A DNA stretch of 64,000 nt from Aureisphaera sp963669405 (GCA_963669405.2 CAXXHF010000002.1:2108001-2172000), one strand, 5' to 3'; positions 56,161-64,000 are shown, counted from the stretch's first letter. Notes: generated from the sequence alone by a model not told the origin. Program-made: numbers and translations.

Positions 56161-56691
56161 TTATTTAGAAAGTGCCGCAAGGGGGACATCTTTTCCTTCG
56201 TATTTGTTATTTGCGTATGCTATAAATTCTTGTGTCACGTTTCGGGCTTCTTTGGCAAACATGAGGTTGCCACTACCTTGGGTTCCCAATACGATTTCGT
56301 AGTTGTTTTCTTTTCCGTACTCCTGCATGTATCCATTGAGTCTGGACCATACCTGCTGGCTCACTTCCCCGGCAAAATATTCGCCCATTTCACGGAGCTT
56401 ATTGTTCTCAAAGACGAATTGCTGCTGCTGTGCAGCGTTGTCCGCTCCCTCATCTGCAGCCTGAAGAAGGGCCACCAAGCTATCCACTTTGTTTTTTTGT
56501 TGCTGTAGCTCAGACTGGTGCTGTTGGTTCAGGTCCTTGGCCATGTTGAAATTGGAGAACAGTTTCACATTGTCCACATATACGATCGGATCTTTTTTGG
56601 TTTCCATGATTGAAAAAGCAAGGAAACAGATGATTCCAAGCAATAGAATGGAATTGATAAGTGTCGGTAGAGATTTCTTAGATAGCTTCAC
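56161..56691 (-). CDS. OmpH/Skp-like periplasmic chaperone of the RHS operon
   Basis: 176 aa, GTG start (no in-frame ATG gives the same signal anchor). A hydrophobic N-terminal segment (LINSILLLGIICFLAFSI) serves as signal or membrane anchor. The protein then reads PIVYVDNVKLFSNFNMAKDL, a Q/K-rich coiled coil (QQHQSELQQQKNKVDSLVAL), and the typical OmpH ending NNYEIVLGTQGSGNLMFA. OmpH/Skp holds unfolded outer-membrane or secreted proteins in the periplasm. As first gene of the seven-gene operon it likely chaperones the giant RHS chains. This one may stay anchored to the inner membrane instead of being free. Confidence 0.8.
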   Translation of the reverse strand: MKLSKKSLPTLINSILLLGIICFLAFSIMETKKDPIVYVDNVKLFSNFNMAKDLNQQHQSELQQQKNKVDSLVALLQAADEGADNAAQQQQFVFENNKLREMGEYFAGEVSQQVWSRLNGYMQEYGKENNYEIVLGTQGSGNLMFAKEARNVTQEFIAYANNKYEGKDVPLAALSK

Positions 56692-57031
56692 GGTGTTTCT
56701 TCTTTTAAAAGGGTTTTGCTTCGAAGTTATCTAAAAGGGAGGCTCAGTTTTTTGGTAAGCAGTTGATATTCATGAATCTAGACTCGGTAAGAATCTAAGT
56801 GATTATTTTTCAGTTTTTTAAAAAAACGAAGATTCATGAAAGCAGGTTTCGTTTTCTAAAAAAAATCTTAAAATCTTAAAGTTTCAAGACTTTTGATTCT
56901 ACATTAAATCGCTATTGTTGATGTGAGTGTTCCAAAAAAAGAAGAAAAACTGAAAAAACTTCTCACATTCAAGGAATAATTAAATAGGCAGATTATTAAA
57001 AAAGAGGAGTATGAAAAAAAGAGAAATCATC
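56692..57031. promoter_or_regulatory. RHS-operon upstream region with candidate operator
   Basis: 340 bp, AT-rich, no gene. An 11-bp perfect inverted repeat (TTCATGAATCT at 56769-56779, AGATTCATGAA at 56830-56840) has centres 61 bp apart; each arm contains the palindrome TTCATGAA. On the minus strand a TAACTTCG box (56722-56729) is a 7-of-8 match to TAnnTTTG, 31 bp before the GTG start. A second loose inverted repeat joins ATGTGAG (56921) to CTCACAT (56962). A regulator for these sites is not known. Confidence 0.4.
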
Positions 57032-58744
57032 TTATTTTTCCATAGCTTTTCCAGCCCCATTAGGAATACGTATATGTTCCACAATTTCTTGAACTTCTTC
57101 GGGAGGTGATTGTGTTAGTGCATTCACGGTAAGTGAGACAATGAAGTTAACAATCATGGCTACCGTACCGAAACCTTCAGGAGAAATTCCAAACCACCAT
57201 TGTTCTTGTAAACCTGCAACCGCAGTTTTTCCTCCGTCAAAAATCCCGAATTTAAATTTCAGCATATAAAATAGCATCAATGAAATTCCTACGATCATTC
57301 CTGTGATGGCCCCTTCTTTGTTCATTTTTTTATAGAAAATGCCAAGTACTATAGCTGGAAAGAAGGATGCTGCTGCCAAACCAAAAGCAAGAGCCACTAC
57401 TGCGGCAACAAACCCTGGTGGATTGATTCCGAAATAACCTGCAATAACAACAGCAACGGCTGCCGAGATTCGAGCGGCGGAAAGCTCTCCTTTTTCAGAA
57501 ATATTGGGATTAAATACTTTCTTAATTAAGTCGTGTGATATGGACGAAGATATTACCAATAATAATCCAGCAGCTGTAGATAAGGCTGCGGCTAGTCCTC
57601 CAGCAGCTACCAATGCAATTACCCAAGCAGGCAGATTGGCAATTTCGGGATTGGCGAGTACCATAATATCCCTGTCTACAGTGAGTTCATTGATTTCAGC
57701 ATTGGCAACATATTGAATGGTTCCATCTTGGTTTTTATCTTCAAAAGTGAGCAGGCCTGTATCTTCCCAATTCTTGAACCATTTTGGCATTTCGGAATAA
57801 GGTTGGTCGCTTACGGTATTCAATAAATTCGTTTTAGCAAATACAGCTACAGCAGGTGCAGTAGTGTATAGAATAGCGATAAGTAATAAGGCAATTCCTG
57901 CCGATTTACGAGCATCTTTCACACGTTTTACAGTAAAAAACCGAATGATAACATGAGGTAATCCTGCGGTTCCTACCATAAGAGCAAGGGTAATTGCAAA
58001 GACATCGATCTTGCTTTTAGTGCCACTGGTATATTCCGAAAAACCCAGTTCGGTAGAAAGGCCATTCAATTTTTCTAGAAGGTAAGTTCCCGATCCATCA
58101 TTAAGGGTACTTCCCATACCTATTTGTGGAACTGGATTTCCTGTCATCTGTATAGAAATAAAGATGGCGGGAACCATAAAAGCGAAAATAAGAACGCAGT
58201 ATTGAGCTACTTGGGTATAGGTAATACCTTTCATACCCCCTAGGACGGCATAAAACAATACAATGACCATCCCAATAATAACTCCCAGATTAATATCTAC
58301 TTCCAGAAAACGGGAAAAAACAACACCCACCCCTCGCATTTGTCCGGCAACATAGGTAAAGGATACAATAATGGCACACACCACGGCAACAATACGGGCT
58401 GTTTTTGAATAGTAACGATCTCCTATGAAATCTGGGACGGTAAACTTACCGAATTTGCGAAGGTAAGGAGCTAGTAACAAAGCTAATAACACATAACCAC
58501 CTGTCCATCCCATGAGGTAGACGGACCCGTCATAACCCGCAAAGGCAATGATTCCAGCCATAGAGATAAAGGAAGCAGCAGACATCCAATCTGCCGCAGT
58601 AGCCATTCCGTTGGCCCAAGGAGAAACACCTCCTCCTGCTACATAAAAGTCTTTAGTAGAATTTGCCCTTGACCAAATGGCAATACCAATATAGAGGGCA
58701 AAAGTGATGCCTACGATGATAAAGGTCCAGATCTGTACGCTCAT
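57032..58744 (-). CDS. Sodium/solute symporter (SSS family), acetate-permease-like
   Basis: 570 aa with about 13 transmembrane helices. N-terminal FYVAGGGVSPWANGMATAAD, SAASFISMAGIIAFAGYDG and GYVLLALLLAPYLRKFGKFT are typical of the VC_2705/ActP-like branch. Members couple Na+ entry to acetate, pyruvate or other monocarboxylate uptake. Its start ATGA overlaps the stop of the DUF4212 gene, the usual two-gene arrangement of this branch. An acs gene elsewhere in the window fits acetate as one substrate, but the actual substrate is not proven. Confidence 0.85.
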   Translation of the reverse strand: MSVQIWTFIIVGITFALYIGIAIWSRANSTKDFYVAGGGVSPWANGMATAADWMSAASFISMAGIIAFAGYDGSVYLMGWTGGYVLLALLLAPYLRKFGKFTVPDFIGDRYYSKTARIVAVVCAIIVSFTYVAGQMRGVGVVFSRFLEVDINLGVIIGMVIVLFYAVLGGMKGITYTQVAQYCVLIFAFMVPAIFISIQMTGNPVPQIGMGSTLNDGSGTYLLEKLNGLSTELGFSEYTSGTKSKIDVFAITLALMVGTAGLPHVIIRFFTVKRVKDARKSAGIALLLIAILYTTAPAVAVFAKTNLLNTVSDQPYSEMPKWFKNWEDTGLLTFEDKNQDGTIQYVANAEINELTVDRDIMVLANPEIANLPAWVIALVAAGGLAAALSTAAGLLLVISSSISHDLIKKVFNPNISEKGELSAARISAAVAVVIAGYFGINPPGFVAAVVALAFGLAAASFFPAIVLGIFYKKMNKEGAITGMIVGISLMLFYMLKFKFGIFDGGKTAVAGLQEQWWFGISPEGFGTVAMIVNFIVSLTVNALTQSPPEEVQEIVEHIRIPNGAGKAMEK

Positions 58745-59022
58745 GAAGTTTCGTTTTTATCGCTTTCGTCAAAGCCATATTTGGTATCCAATTTGTTCAT
58801 GAGGTAGACATACACGAAAATAAGAATTACAAATACGTAAATAGATCCTTGTTGGGCAAACCAAAAGCCTAGTTTAAATCCTCCGATTTGGAACTGGTCT
58901 AATTCTTCTTTGAAAAGGATTCCGGCACCATAGGAAACGGCAAACCAAATAAGGAGTAAAATAAGGAGATAGGTAAGGTTCTGCTTCCAATAGGCAGAGG
59001 CTTTGCTTTTTTGGGATTTCAT
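58741..59022 (-). CDS. DUF4212 small subunit of the sodium/solute symporter
   Basis: 93 aa from ATG 59022 (MKSQKSKASAYWKQNLTYLL). The frame is open further upstream, but those 22 codons are Cys/Arg-rich and look non-coding. There are two transmembrane helices: about 15-35 and 50-72 (IGGFKLGFWFAQQGSIYVFV then ILIFVYVYLMN). The W-x-x-N-L motif and the length match DUF4212, found beside SSS symporters. It overlaps the symporter gene by 4 bp and is probably an obligate partner. Confidence 0.85.
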   Translation of the reverse strand: MKSQKSKASAYWKQNLTYLLILLLIWFAVSYGAGILFKEELDQFQIGGFKLGFWFAQQGSIYVFVILIFVYVYLMNKLDTKYGFDESDKNETS

Positions 59023-59098
59023 GGGCTGGTTATTGCATGAATGATGCCTCCTAAGATACAAAATTGGATTTCGAGCGCCTAAGCACATTTATGAAATA

Positions 59099-59122
59099 AA
59101 AAAAGCCACCTTAGAGTGGCTT
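59099..59122 (-). terminator. Terminator hairpin after the 271-aa lipoprotein gene
   Basis: Stem AAGCCAC / GTGGCTT with loop CTTAGA (59103-59122), preceded on the plus strand by A-rich sequence that reads as a U-tract on the minus transcript. Confidence 0.7.
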
Positions 59123-59145
59123 CTAATATCCAACAGTATTTTACA

Positions 59146-59961
59146 CTATCCATTACAGTTTTGACCACATAGAAAATCGGTGAAGTCTTGAACGGGTATT
59201 TCTTCATAACCACAGAAAGAATTTGTCGCATCTTCAAAAGGTCTAACGACAATAATATTTTTATTTACTAAATAGGCAGTGTCTATTAATGGTTCGATGG
59301 TAGAATAATAACCTGATCCTGTTGTGGAGTCTTCTCTCAATTTAAAGCCGTGATTAGAGGGGTCTTCGTTTAATGGGTGTGCTGTGGTAGAAATGGCTAT
59401 CGCAGAATCAGATATAGGCAAAAAATCCAGTCCAGACGGAAAATATAGTTCAAGACAGTTTGTCTCGATGATGTGATACAAAAATTCAGAATAGGGTGGT
59501 TTTCCATTATTGCCTCCACCTAAAGGCGGATCTGGCCAGGAACAACAGGTATCGGGATCAGGACAATCATTCCCACAATCATGGATTTCAAAAGAACCTT
59601 CAAAAGCATCATTGAAATGTGTCGGTGTTACCGTATCTCCAATTAATTGAGACAAAGGAATACTGTTGGCTCCATTTGTTATTAGGGTCATTATCTGATC
59701 TCTTGCAAGGGGATCTTGTAATAAGGTGGTTGCTGCTAAAAAAGCAGCCCATTGCATCCTCGATTCTAAGTATTCTATACCGCTTTCTCCACCTTTTCGG
59801 TAACTTGGTAATCCTGAAGGACTATTGGCATTGGTTTCAATTATTTTATTCTGTTCAATGCTGAGGTTTTCATGCGAAGTATTGTTTAAAGGTTTTTGTT
59901 CTTCCGTCTCACAGGAAACAATACACAGACACAAAATGATCAAAAATTTAAAACGATTCAT
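59146..59961 (-). CDS. Cysteine-rich lipoprotein, candidate target of the adjacent LytTR regulator
   Basis: 271 aa with lipobox IVSC (Cys17, after LCLCIVSC). The mature protein is low-complexity at first (Asn/Ser-rich), then has a Cys-dense motif CGNDCPDPDTCCSWPDPP (about 128-147) and more cysteines near the end (FCGYEEI, LCGQNCNG), so it likely forms disulfides in the periplasm or on the surface. No family is recognised. It lies 121 bp after the LytTR regulator gene, with direct repeats of LytTR spacing between. It may be a sensor accessory or an output of that system. Confidence 0.65.
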   Translation of the reverse strand: MNRFKFLIILCLCIVSCETEEQKPLNNTSHENLSIEQNKIIETNANSPSGLPSYRKGGESGIEYLESRMQWAAFLAATTLLQDPLARDQIMTLITNGANSIPLSQLIGDTVTPTHFNDAFEGSFEIHDCGNDCPDPDTCCSWPDPPLGGGNNGKPPYSEFLYHIIETNCLELYFPSGLDFLPISDSAIAISTTAHPLNEDPSNHGFKLREDSTTGSGYYSTIEPLIDTAYLVNKNIIVVRPFEDATNSFCGYEEIPVQDFTDFLCGQNCNG

Positions 59962-60028
59962 AACAGGTGTTTTTAAATTAAGTAAGGGAATTTACTCTTT
60001 TCTAATAAAGGTTATGATTTTAATATTC

Positions 60029-60056
60029 TAACTGCAGTCCTTTTTCGCGTAACTGC
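60029..60056 (-). promoter_or_regulatory. Candidate LytTR operator: GCAGTTA direct repeats 21 bp apart
   Basis: On the minus strand GCAGTTA occurs twice, exactly 21 bp apart (plus strand TAACTGC at 60029-60035 and 60050-60056). The word closely resembles the ACAGTTA repeats bound by the LytTR regulator AgrA. The proximal copy lies where a -33 element would be, about 20 bp before a TAACCTTTA box at 60006-60014. Position and spacing are read directly; regulator assignment is inference. Confidence 0.6.
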
Positions 60057-60082
60057 GTCAAAATTGTAGACAGCTGTTTATT

Positions 60083-60826
60083 CTATGCGTTAAATATATT
60101 TTCCAAAACCCCTTTTAATTTCCTGCCAGATACAGGGATCTTCACATCTCCTATTAAAGTGAGCACTCCTTTTTTGTCATATTGCTTCACATGGAACTTG
60201 TTTACTACAAAAGAATGATGGCAACGAATAAAATTGTTCTCTGGCAAAAGTTCCTGCATTTTAGAAAGTGTTTGGGTAACCATGATTCGTTTCTGATCTA
60301 CCGTGTAGAAAATGGTATAGTTCCCGTCCGATTTACAATAAACAATATCATCTTGAAAGACCGTATACAACGTTTTGGAGGTTCTTAGAACAATTCTGGT
60401 TTTTTCTTTCCCCGTGTAGTGATCATTTACAATTTCTACAAGTTTCTTAGTGTCTGGTTCCTTTTGGCCGTTTGACATTAGCTTATTTACAGCACCAACA
60501 AATTCGGTTTTATCAATAGGTTTTAAAATATAATCTAGAGCTCCAATTTTTATGGCTTTAATTGCATATTGATTGAACGCTGTAATGAAGATGACTTGAA
60601 AATTTTTATAGATGACCTGGGATATAACATCGAATCCCGTTCCATCAATTAGTTGAATGTCCAGAAAAACGACATCTGGTTTCACGGTTTCAATAAGTAA
60701 GACAGCTTCTTTTACACTCTCAGCTTCTCCAACTACCGAAATGTTGTTGTTGAAATAGGTTTCCAACAGACCGGAAATCTCTTTTCTCACATAAAATTCA
60801 TCATCTACTATCAGTACGTTCATCAT
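60083..60826 (-). CDS. LytTR-family response regulator
   Basis: 247 aa. Receiver domain with acidic pair IVDDE (residues 6-10), phospho-acceptor Asp56 (VVFLDIQL), FITAFNQ and YILKPID. The LytTR domain (about 145-245) reads DIVYCKSDGNYTIFYTV and FIRCHHSFVVNKFHV. Two ATG codons are in tandem at the start. The gene begins 4 bp after the kinase stop, so the pair is a standard co-directional operon. The direct repeats downstream point to the neighbouring lipoprotein gene as its target. Confidence 0.9.
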   Translation of the reverse strand: MMNVLIVDDEFYVRKEISGLLETYFNNNISVVGEAESVKEAVLLIETVKPDVVFLDIQLIDGTGFDVISQVIYKNFQVIFITAFNQYAIKAIKIGALDYILKPIDKTEFVGAVNKLMSNGQKEPDTKKLVEIVNDHYTGKEKTRIVLRTSKTLYTVFQDDIVYCKSDGNYTIFYTVDQKRIMVTQTLSKMQELLPENNFIRCHHSFVVNKFHVKQYDKKGVLTLIGDVKIPVSGRKLKGVLENIFNA

Positions 60827-60830
60827 AATT

Positions 60831-62696
60831 TTAAGCTTTGTAGGGAAGATACAGTCTTACCATAAGCCCCGTATCATTTATTGATTTTTCTCTTTTATGG
60901 ATGTACTCTACTTCCTTCCCGGTAGTTTTCTTTAAAAATTTCTTGATCAATGCAGTAGACCGCGTATTTTGATCTAATTCTTGCAAATTAAGACCAATCC
61001 CATTGTCTTCTATTTCACAAAACACAAAATCATCTAAGGTCTCAATTGTTAAGTCAATTTTTCCTTGAATGGTTGCGTCACTAAACCCATGTTGAATACA
61101 ATTTTCAACAAAGGGTTGTATGAGCATGGGGGGAACCAAAACTCCCTCATTACCCTGTTTGTTTTTGTAATGAATATGATAAGAAAAACGAGAGGGGAAA
61201 CGTAATAACTGTAATTCTAAATAGTTTTCTATGGACTCCAGCTCTTCTTCAAGAGCAATGTAGTTATTCTTGGAATTTTCGAAAACCAAACCCAATAAAC
61301 GAGAAAACCTTACCAAGTAGTCAATGGATCTTTCTTGGTTTTCCCTAATGAGCCGTTGTATGGCGGTAAGAGCATTGAGGGTGAAGTGTGGATTCATTTG
61401 AGAACGTAGTAAGCGCTGCTGCATTAACAATTGTTCCTTTTCGTTTTTAATGATACGTTGCCTATAAAACAAAACCCCAATAACAATTAACAGGAATAAT
61501 ATACAAACTGAAATGAACAACCAATTCCGATTCTGTTTAAGCTTTAGATTGTTTATTTCCAATTCCTGCTGGGAAACCAACAAGTTCTTTTCGCGGGTAT
61601 TGGCATTGGTAAGGCCCAAAAGTTCTGCTTCTATCTTTTCTTGGTGCACCTTGTTTTGGTGGCTTCTAAGATTGTCTAATGAACTTAATACAGAGCTAAT
61701 ATCATTTTTGGTTTCGTAATCCAATTTTAATTGGTACTTCAGGACATTCTGATAGGTAGTGGGTCTAACATTAGAAACTCCGAGCTGGAAAACAGAGTCC
61801 GCGTACTTTCGGGCCAAACCATATTTATCCAATTCAATACAGACTTCCATGATATTGGCATATTGGCTTCCCAAACGTTGTTTTCGTTGACCGCTTTCTA
61901 AACCAGGAATACGTTTTATTTCCTTTAGCGCTTTTAGATAATGGTCCAGACTTTGGGAGAAATCCCCTTCATAAAATCGTAAAACCCCATATCTCCAGAA
62001 TAATTGGGCTTTCAGGTTTGATGAAAAATCGACACTGGTTTTCACTAAGCTATCTAGGATTGTAAATGCATTCTGCCTGTTTCCAAGGTTAATGTATTGT
62101 ATAAATGCCTGGTCTATATTCTTTCGAACAAGATTGGAAGTATCTCCTTTTCTTGTGTAAGCCAAAACTCCTTTTTTATTGAATTCTAATGCTGCGGGAT
62201 AGTCTTCTAGGCTCATATAGACATTTTCCGAGAAATTATAGGCCAATGCTTGGTTATCGAAATCAGTGGGCTCCAGAAGAGAAAGAAATCGATTACTTAC
62301 ACTGAGGCCGTTGCTATGATCCTCTAACTGCAAATACAGACCCCAAGCTTTCCGAAAATAAATAACTTCCCTAGGAGATTTTATAGAATCCTTTACCCAT
62401 TGCGTGGCATTGAAATAATGAATTGATGCCGAATCAGGTTGGTTTTTACGTTCAAAATGGGTCCCTATTAAATATTCGTTTTCCGCCTTTAAGGAGTCTG
62501 GGGCCGAAACCGAAGTACGAAGCAATTGTTCTGCTTCTTTCAATAGCATGTAAACAGAATCCTGTGTAGCCACTTTCGATTTTTCCTGAAGAAGCAATAT
62601 CTTATTTATACTATCCTGAACCCTTTCCTCTTTTTCAATGCAAGCGAAAAGCAAGGATATTATGAAAGTGGAAAAAACAATTGATGAAAGCTTCAT
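60831..62696 (-). CDS. TPR sensor histidine kinase, LytS/YehU type, with lipobox-like N-terminus
   Basis: 621 aa. The N-terminal signal region ends SLLFACIEK, a near-lipobox, which is unusual for a kinase and could tether the protein's N-terminus to the membrane. A TPR-like helical region (about 60-340) follows, then a transmembrane helix (about 395-415, WLFISVCILFLLIVIGVLFY). The kinase core has RSQMNPHFTLNALTAIQRLI (His about 440), N-box LIQPFVENCIQHGF and G-box IEDNGIGLN. It is co-directional with its regulator, unlike the divergent pair at 8.6-11.3 kb. Confidence 0.87.
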   Translation of the reverse strand: MKLSSIVFSTFIISLLFACIEKEERVQDSINKILLLQEKSKVATQDSVYMLLKEAEQLLRTSVSAPDSLKAENEYLIGTHFERKNQPDSASIHYFNATQWVKDSIKSPREVIYFRKAWGLYLQLEDHSNGLSVSNRFLSLLEPTDFDNQALAYNFSENVYMSLEDYPAALEFNKKGVLAYTRKGDTSNLVRKNIDQAFIQYINLGNRQNAFTILDSLVKTSVDFSSNLKAQLFWRYGVLRFYEGDFSQSLDHYLKALKEIKRIPGLESGQRKQRLGSQYANIMEVCIELDKYGLARKYADSVFQLGVSNVRPTTYQNVLKYQLKLDYETKNDISSVLSSLDNLRSHQNKVHQEKIEAELLGLTNANTREKNLLVSQQELEINNLKLKQNRNWLFISVCILFLLIVIGVLFYRQRIIKNEKEQLLMQQRLLRSQMNPHFTLNALTAIQRLIRENQERSIDYLVRFSRLLGLVFENSKNNYIALEEELESIENYLELQLLRFPSRFSYHIHYKNKQGNEGVLVPPMLIQPFVENCIQHGFSDATIQGKIDLTIETLDDFVFCEIEDNGIGLNLQELDQNTRSTALIKKFLKKTTGKEVEYIHKREKSINDTGLMVRLYLPYKA

Positions 62697-62767
62697 TGGC
62701 GGGGGAACGTTGATGGGAAGTAAGATACCAAAAATTCTAATTTAAGGAGAGAACCCTACATCTAGCA

Positions 62768-62799
62768 ATTAAAAACAGGGCATTTGCCCTGTTTTTAAT
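62768..62799. terminator. Terminator between NHL-repeat gene and kinase gene
   Basis: Perfect 13-bp stem ATTAAAAACAGGG / CCCTGTTTTTAAT around CATTTG, flanked by A and T runs. It lies 20 bp after the NHL-protein stop and ends that minus-strand gene. Confidence 0.85.
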
Positions 62800-62819
62800 T
62801 CGTTTTTTGAACTGATAAA

Positions 62820-64000
62820 TTACTGTTTCAAGACTTTCCCATTATACAACTGTTTTCCAATTTGTGTTATCGTATAGAAATACTGCCCTTTTTGAAGATC
62901 TGAAATGTCTAGTGACCATTGTACCCTTCCTTGCTCGAAGGTCGTGTCTCTGACTTCTTTTACTTTTTTGCCTAGCATGTCGTATAACTGCAGATCCACT
63001 TTTCCCAAAGGAGATTTCGTAAAAGCCTCTATCGTGAGGTGTCCTTGGGTAGGATTGGGATATACTGTAACGATTAACCCGGGCGTAACTAGATCGTCTA
63101 CAGATAGCACAGAATTAATGCCTTTAATTAGCCTTACTACTTGCGGATTCAATGGACCATTGGGTACATTGGTTAATGGAATAGCGCTGTTAACATAAAT
63201 GGAATCCCCTGTTTGTGTAATAGCTACTCCATTGGGTCTTGAAAAACTAGCTACTGCTGCATCTCCGTCATCATTACCTCTAACACCACTTCCAGCCAAC
63301 CATTCTAACTGTGAAGGATTGTCCAAACGCAGGTAGTATATACTATTAGATCCATGACTAGCAATAAATAGGGTTCTTGTGGGTTGATGGTATTCCAAAT
63401 GTCCATTACTGGGTCCACTGGTGCTTCCGCCAGGAGTTACATTGAGTAAGGAGGTCTCTCCAGAAGGAGTGATTTTGATAATATTTCCATTAGAGAAATT
63501 GGATACATACAGATTGTCATCTTCATCTACCGTAATGCCATTGGGACATTGAAAAATAGCCCCAGAAGCAAATAAGGTAGAAACCCCTCCAGAAGTCACT
63601 TTACGAATGGTGTTATTTCCACAGTTGCAAACAAAAAAATTATCGTTACTATCGAATGCGATTCCTACAGGATTAGCAATCCCCGTATTTGTTACAAAAG
63701 TTCGTACACCTCCTACTATTTTGTAGATGCCACTGGCACCAATATCTGATTGAAACAATACGCCATTACTGTCAAAGTCATTTCCCGAAGCACCTACAAA
63801 GCCTGTAGCGTATAAAGTGAGGTCAAAATTCTCATCCATGCTCCAGATGTCATTGGGTAATCCATCAGGATCGGAAACAGAAAGAAAGTCTCCAAAATCA
63901 GCAATAATTAGATTTCCATCACTGTCAAAAGATAAACCACCACTTCCTTTAATTTCGGGTGTCACAGTAGTGACAGTTACCTGTGCAAAAAGGCTTGATA
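62820..64000 (-). CDS. NHL-repeat T9SS cargo protein (5' end outside window)
   Basis: The frame is open to the right edge: upstream of the internal GTG at 63965 it reads SSLFAQVTVTTVTPE, the end of a signal peptide, so the true start lies beyond the window. The visible part has repeated NHL blades (GGLSFDSDGNLIIADF, GIAFDSNDNFFVCNCGNNTI, GITVDEDDNLYVSNFSNGNI) spanning a propeller. A type A T9SS domain follows (VYPNPTQGHLTI to NGKVLKQ). A surface or secreted propeller used for binding is likely; no enzyme motif is visible. Confidence 0.8.
   Translation of the reverse strand, partial: SSLFAQVTVTTVTPEIKGSGGLSFDSDGNLIIADFGDFLSVSDPDGLPNDIWSMDENFDLTLYATGFVGASGNDFDSNGVLFQSDIGASGIYKIVGGVRTFVTNTGIANPVGIAFDSNDNFFVCNCGNNTIRKVTSGGVSTLFASGAIFQCPNGITVDEDDNLYVSNFSNGNIIKITPSGETSLLNVTPGGSTSGPSNGHLEYHQPTRTLFIASHGSNSIYYLRLDNPSQLEWLAGSGVRGNDDGDAAVASFSRPNGVAITQTGDSIYVNSAIPLTNVPNGPLNPQVVRLIKGINSVLSVDDLVTPGLIVTVYPNPTQGHLTIEAFTKSPLGKVDLQLYDMLGKKVKEVRDTTFEQGRVQWSLDISDLQKGQYFYTITQIGKQLYNGKVLKQ

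Noticed and set aside
58741..59088. Long version of the DUF4212 gene starting at 59088
   Set aside because: The first 22 codons are Cys/Arg-rich and unlike the family; MKSQKS at 59022 matches the normal start.
63932..63965. Internal GTG at 63965 as the start of the NHL-repeat gene
   Set aside because: Upstream in-frame codons continue to the window edge and read SSLFAQVTVTTV, a signal-peptide end, so the gene starts outside the window.
1..64000. tRNA, rRNA or insertion-sequence genes
   Set aside because: No cloverleaf-like or transposase sequence could be supported anywhere in the window.

Overview
The window is a piece of a chromosome from a Flavobacteriaceae-type member of the Bacteroidota. 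The reasons are the many type IX secretion (T9SS) C-terminal sorting domains, a PorZ-like gene next to recO, a TonB-dependent receptor, LytTR two-component pairs with TPR histidine kinases, a Bacteroidota-type PEP carboxylase, and the general lack of Shine-Dalgarno sequences. No tRNA, rRNA, CRISPR array, transposase or integrase was seen.

Region by region. 1-6.4 kb is core: the end of a PorZ-like T9SS protein, recO, a TonB-dependent receptor, and convergent ppc. 6.6-15.1 kb holds small or hypothetical secreted proteins, a divergent LytS-type kinase / LytTR regulator pair followed by a T9SS cargo gene, and a T9SS-tagged di-heme peroxidase. 15.1-21.7 kb is a compact accessory (defence-like) island: a degenerate repeat tract, a HEPN/RES-domain protein, a broken hsdR start, a single-chain type IIG restriction-modification enzyme, a 124-bp inverted-repeat element and a zinc-ribbon/PD-(D/E)XK protein. 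21.9-29.1 kb carries an unrecognised 913-aa protein with a glycine-zipper membrane stretch, a T9SS-tagged M4 metalloprotease and a carboxypeptidase-regulatory-like protein. 29.4-33.0 kb is a three-gene operon ending in a polytopic-membrane patatin phospholipase. 33.2-38.5 kb is acs plus a six-gene set of small metabolic and stress genes.

38.6-56.7 kb is the centrepiece: a seven-gene, 18-kb operon on the minus strand. In transcription order it encodes an OmpH/Skp-like chaperone, a lipoprotein, a 1928-aa SpvB/TcB-like shell protein, a 191-aa secreted protein with a YD-like tail, a LolA-like secreted protein, a 3130-aa RHS protein with a variable C-terminal toxin-like tip, and a 131-aa likely immunity protein, ending in a strong terminator. 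I infer a Bacteroidota version of the TcB/TcC split RHS cocoon with its own envelope-handling factors. A short GC-rich patch across the lipoprotein/TcB-like junction suggests recombination with a GC-richer donor.

57.0-64.0 kb contains a DUF4212/SSS sodium-solute symporter pair (plausibly acetate uptake feeding Acs), a second LytS/LytTR pair followed by a lipoprotein gene, and the 3' part of an NHL-repeat T9SS protein. In both LytTR modules the gene just after the regulator has 7-bp direct repeats spaced exactly 21 bp apart upstream of it. This is the expected geometry of a LytTR operator, so each pair probably controls its neighbouring secreted protein.
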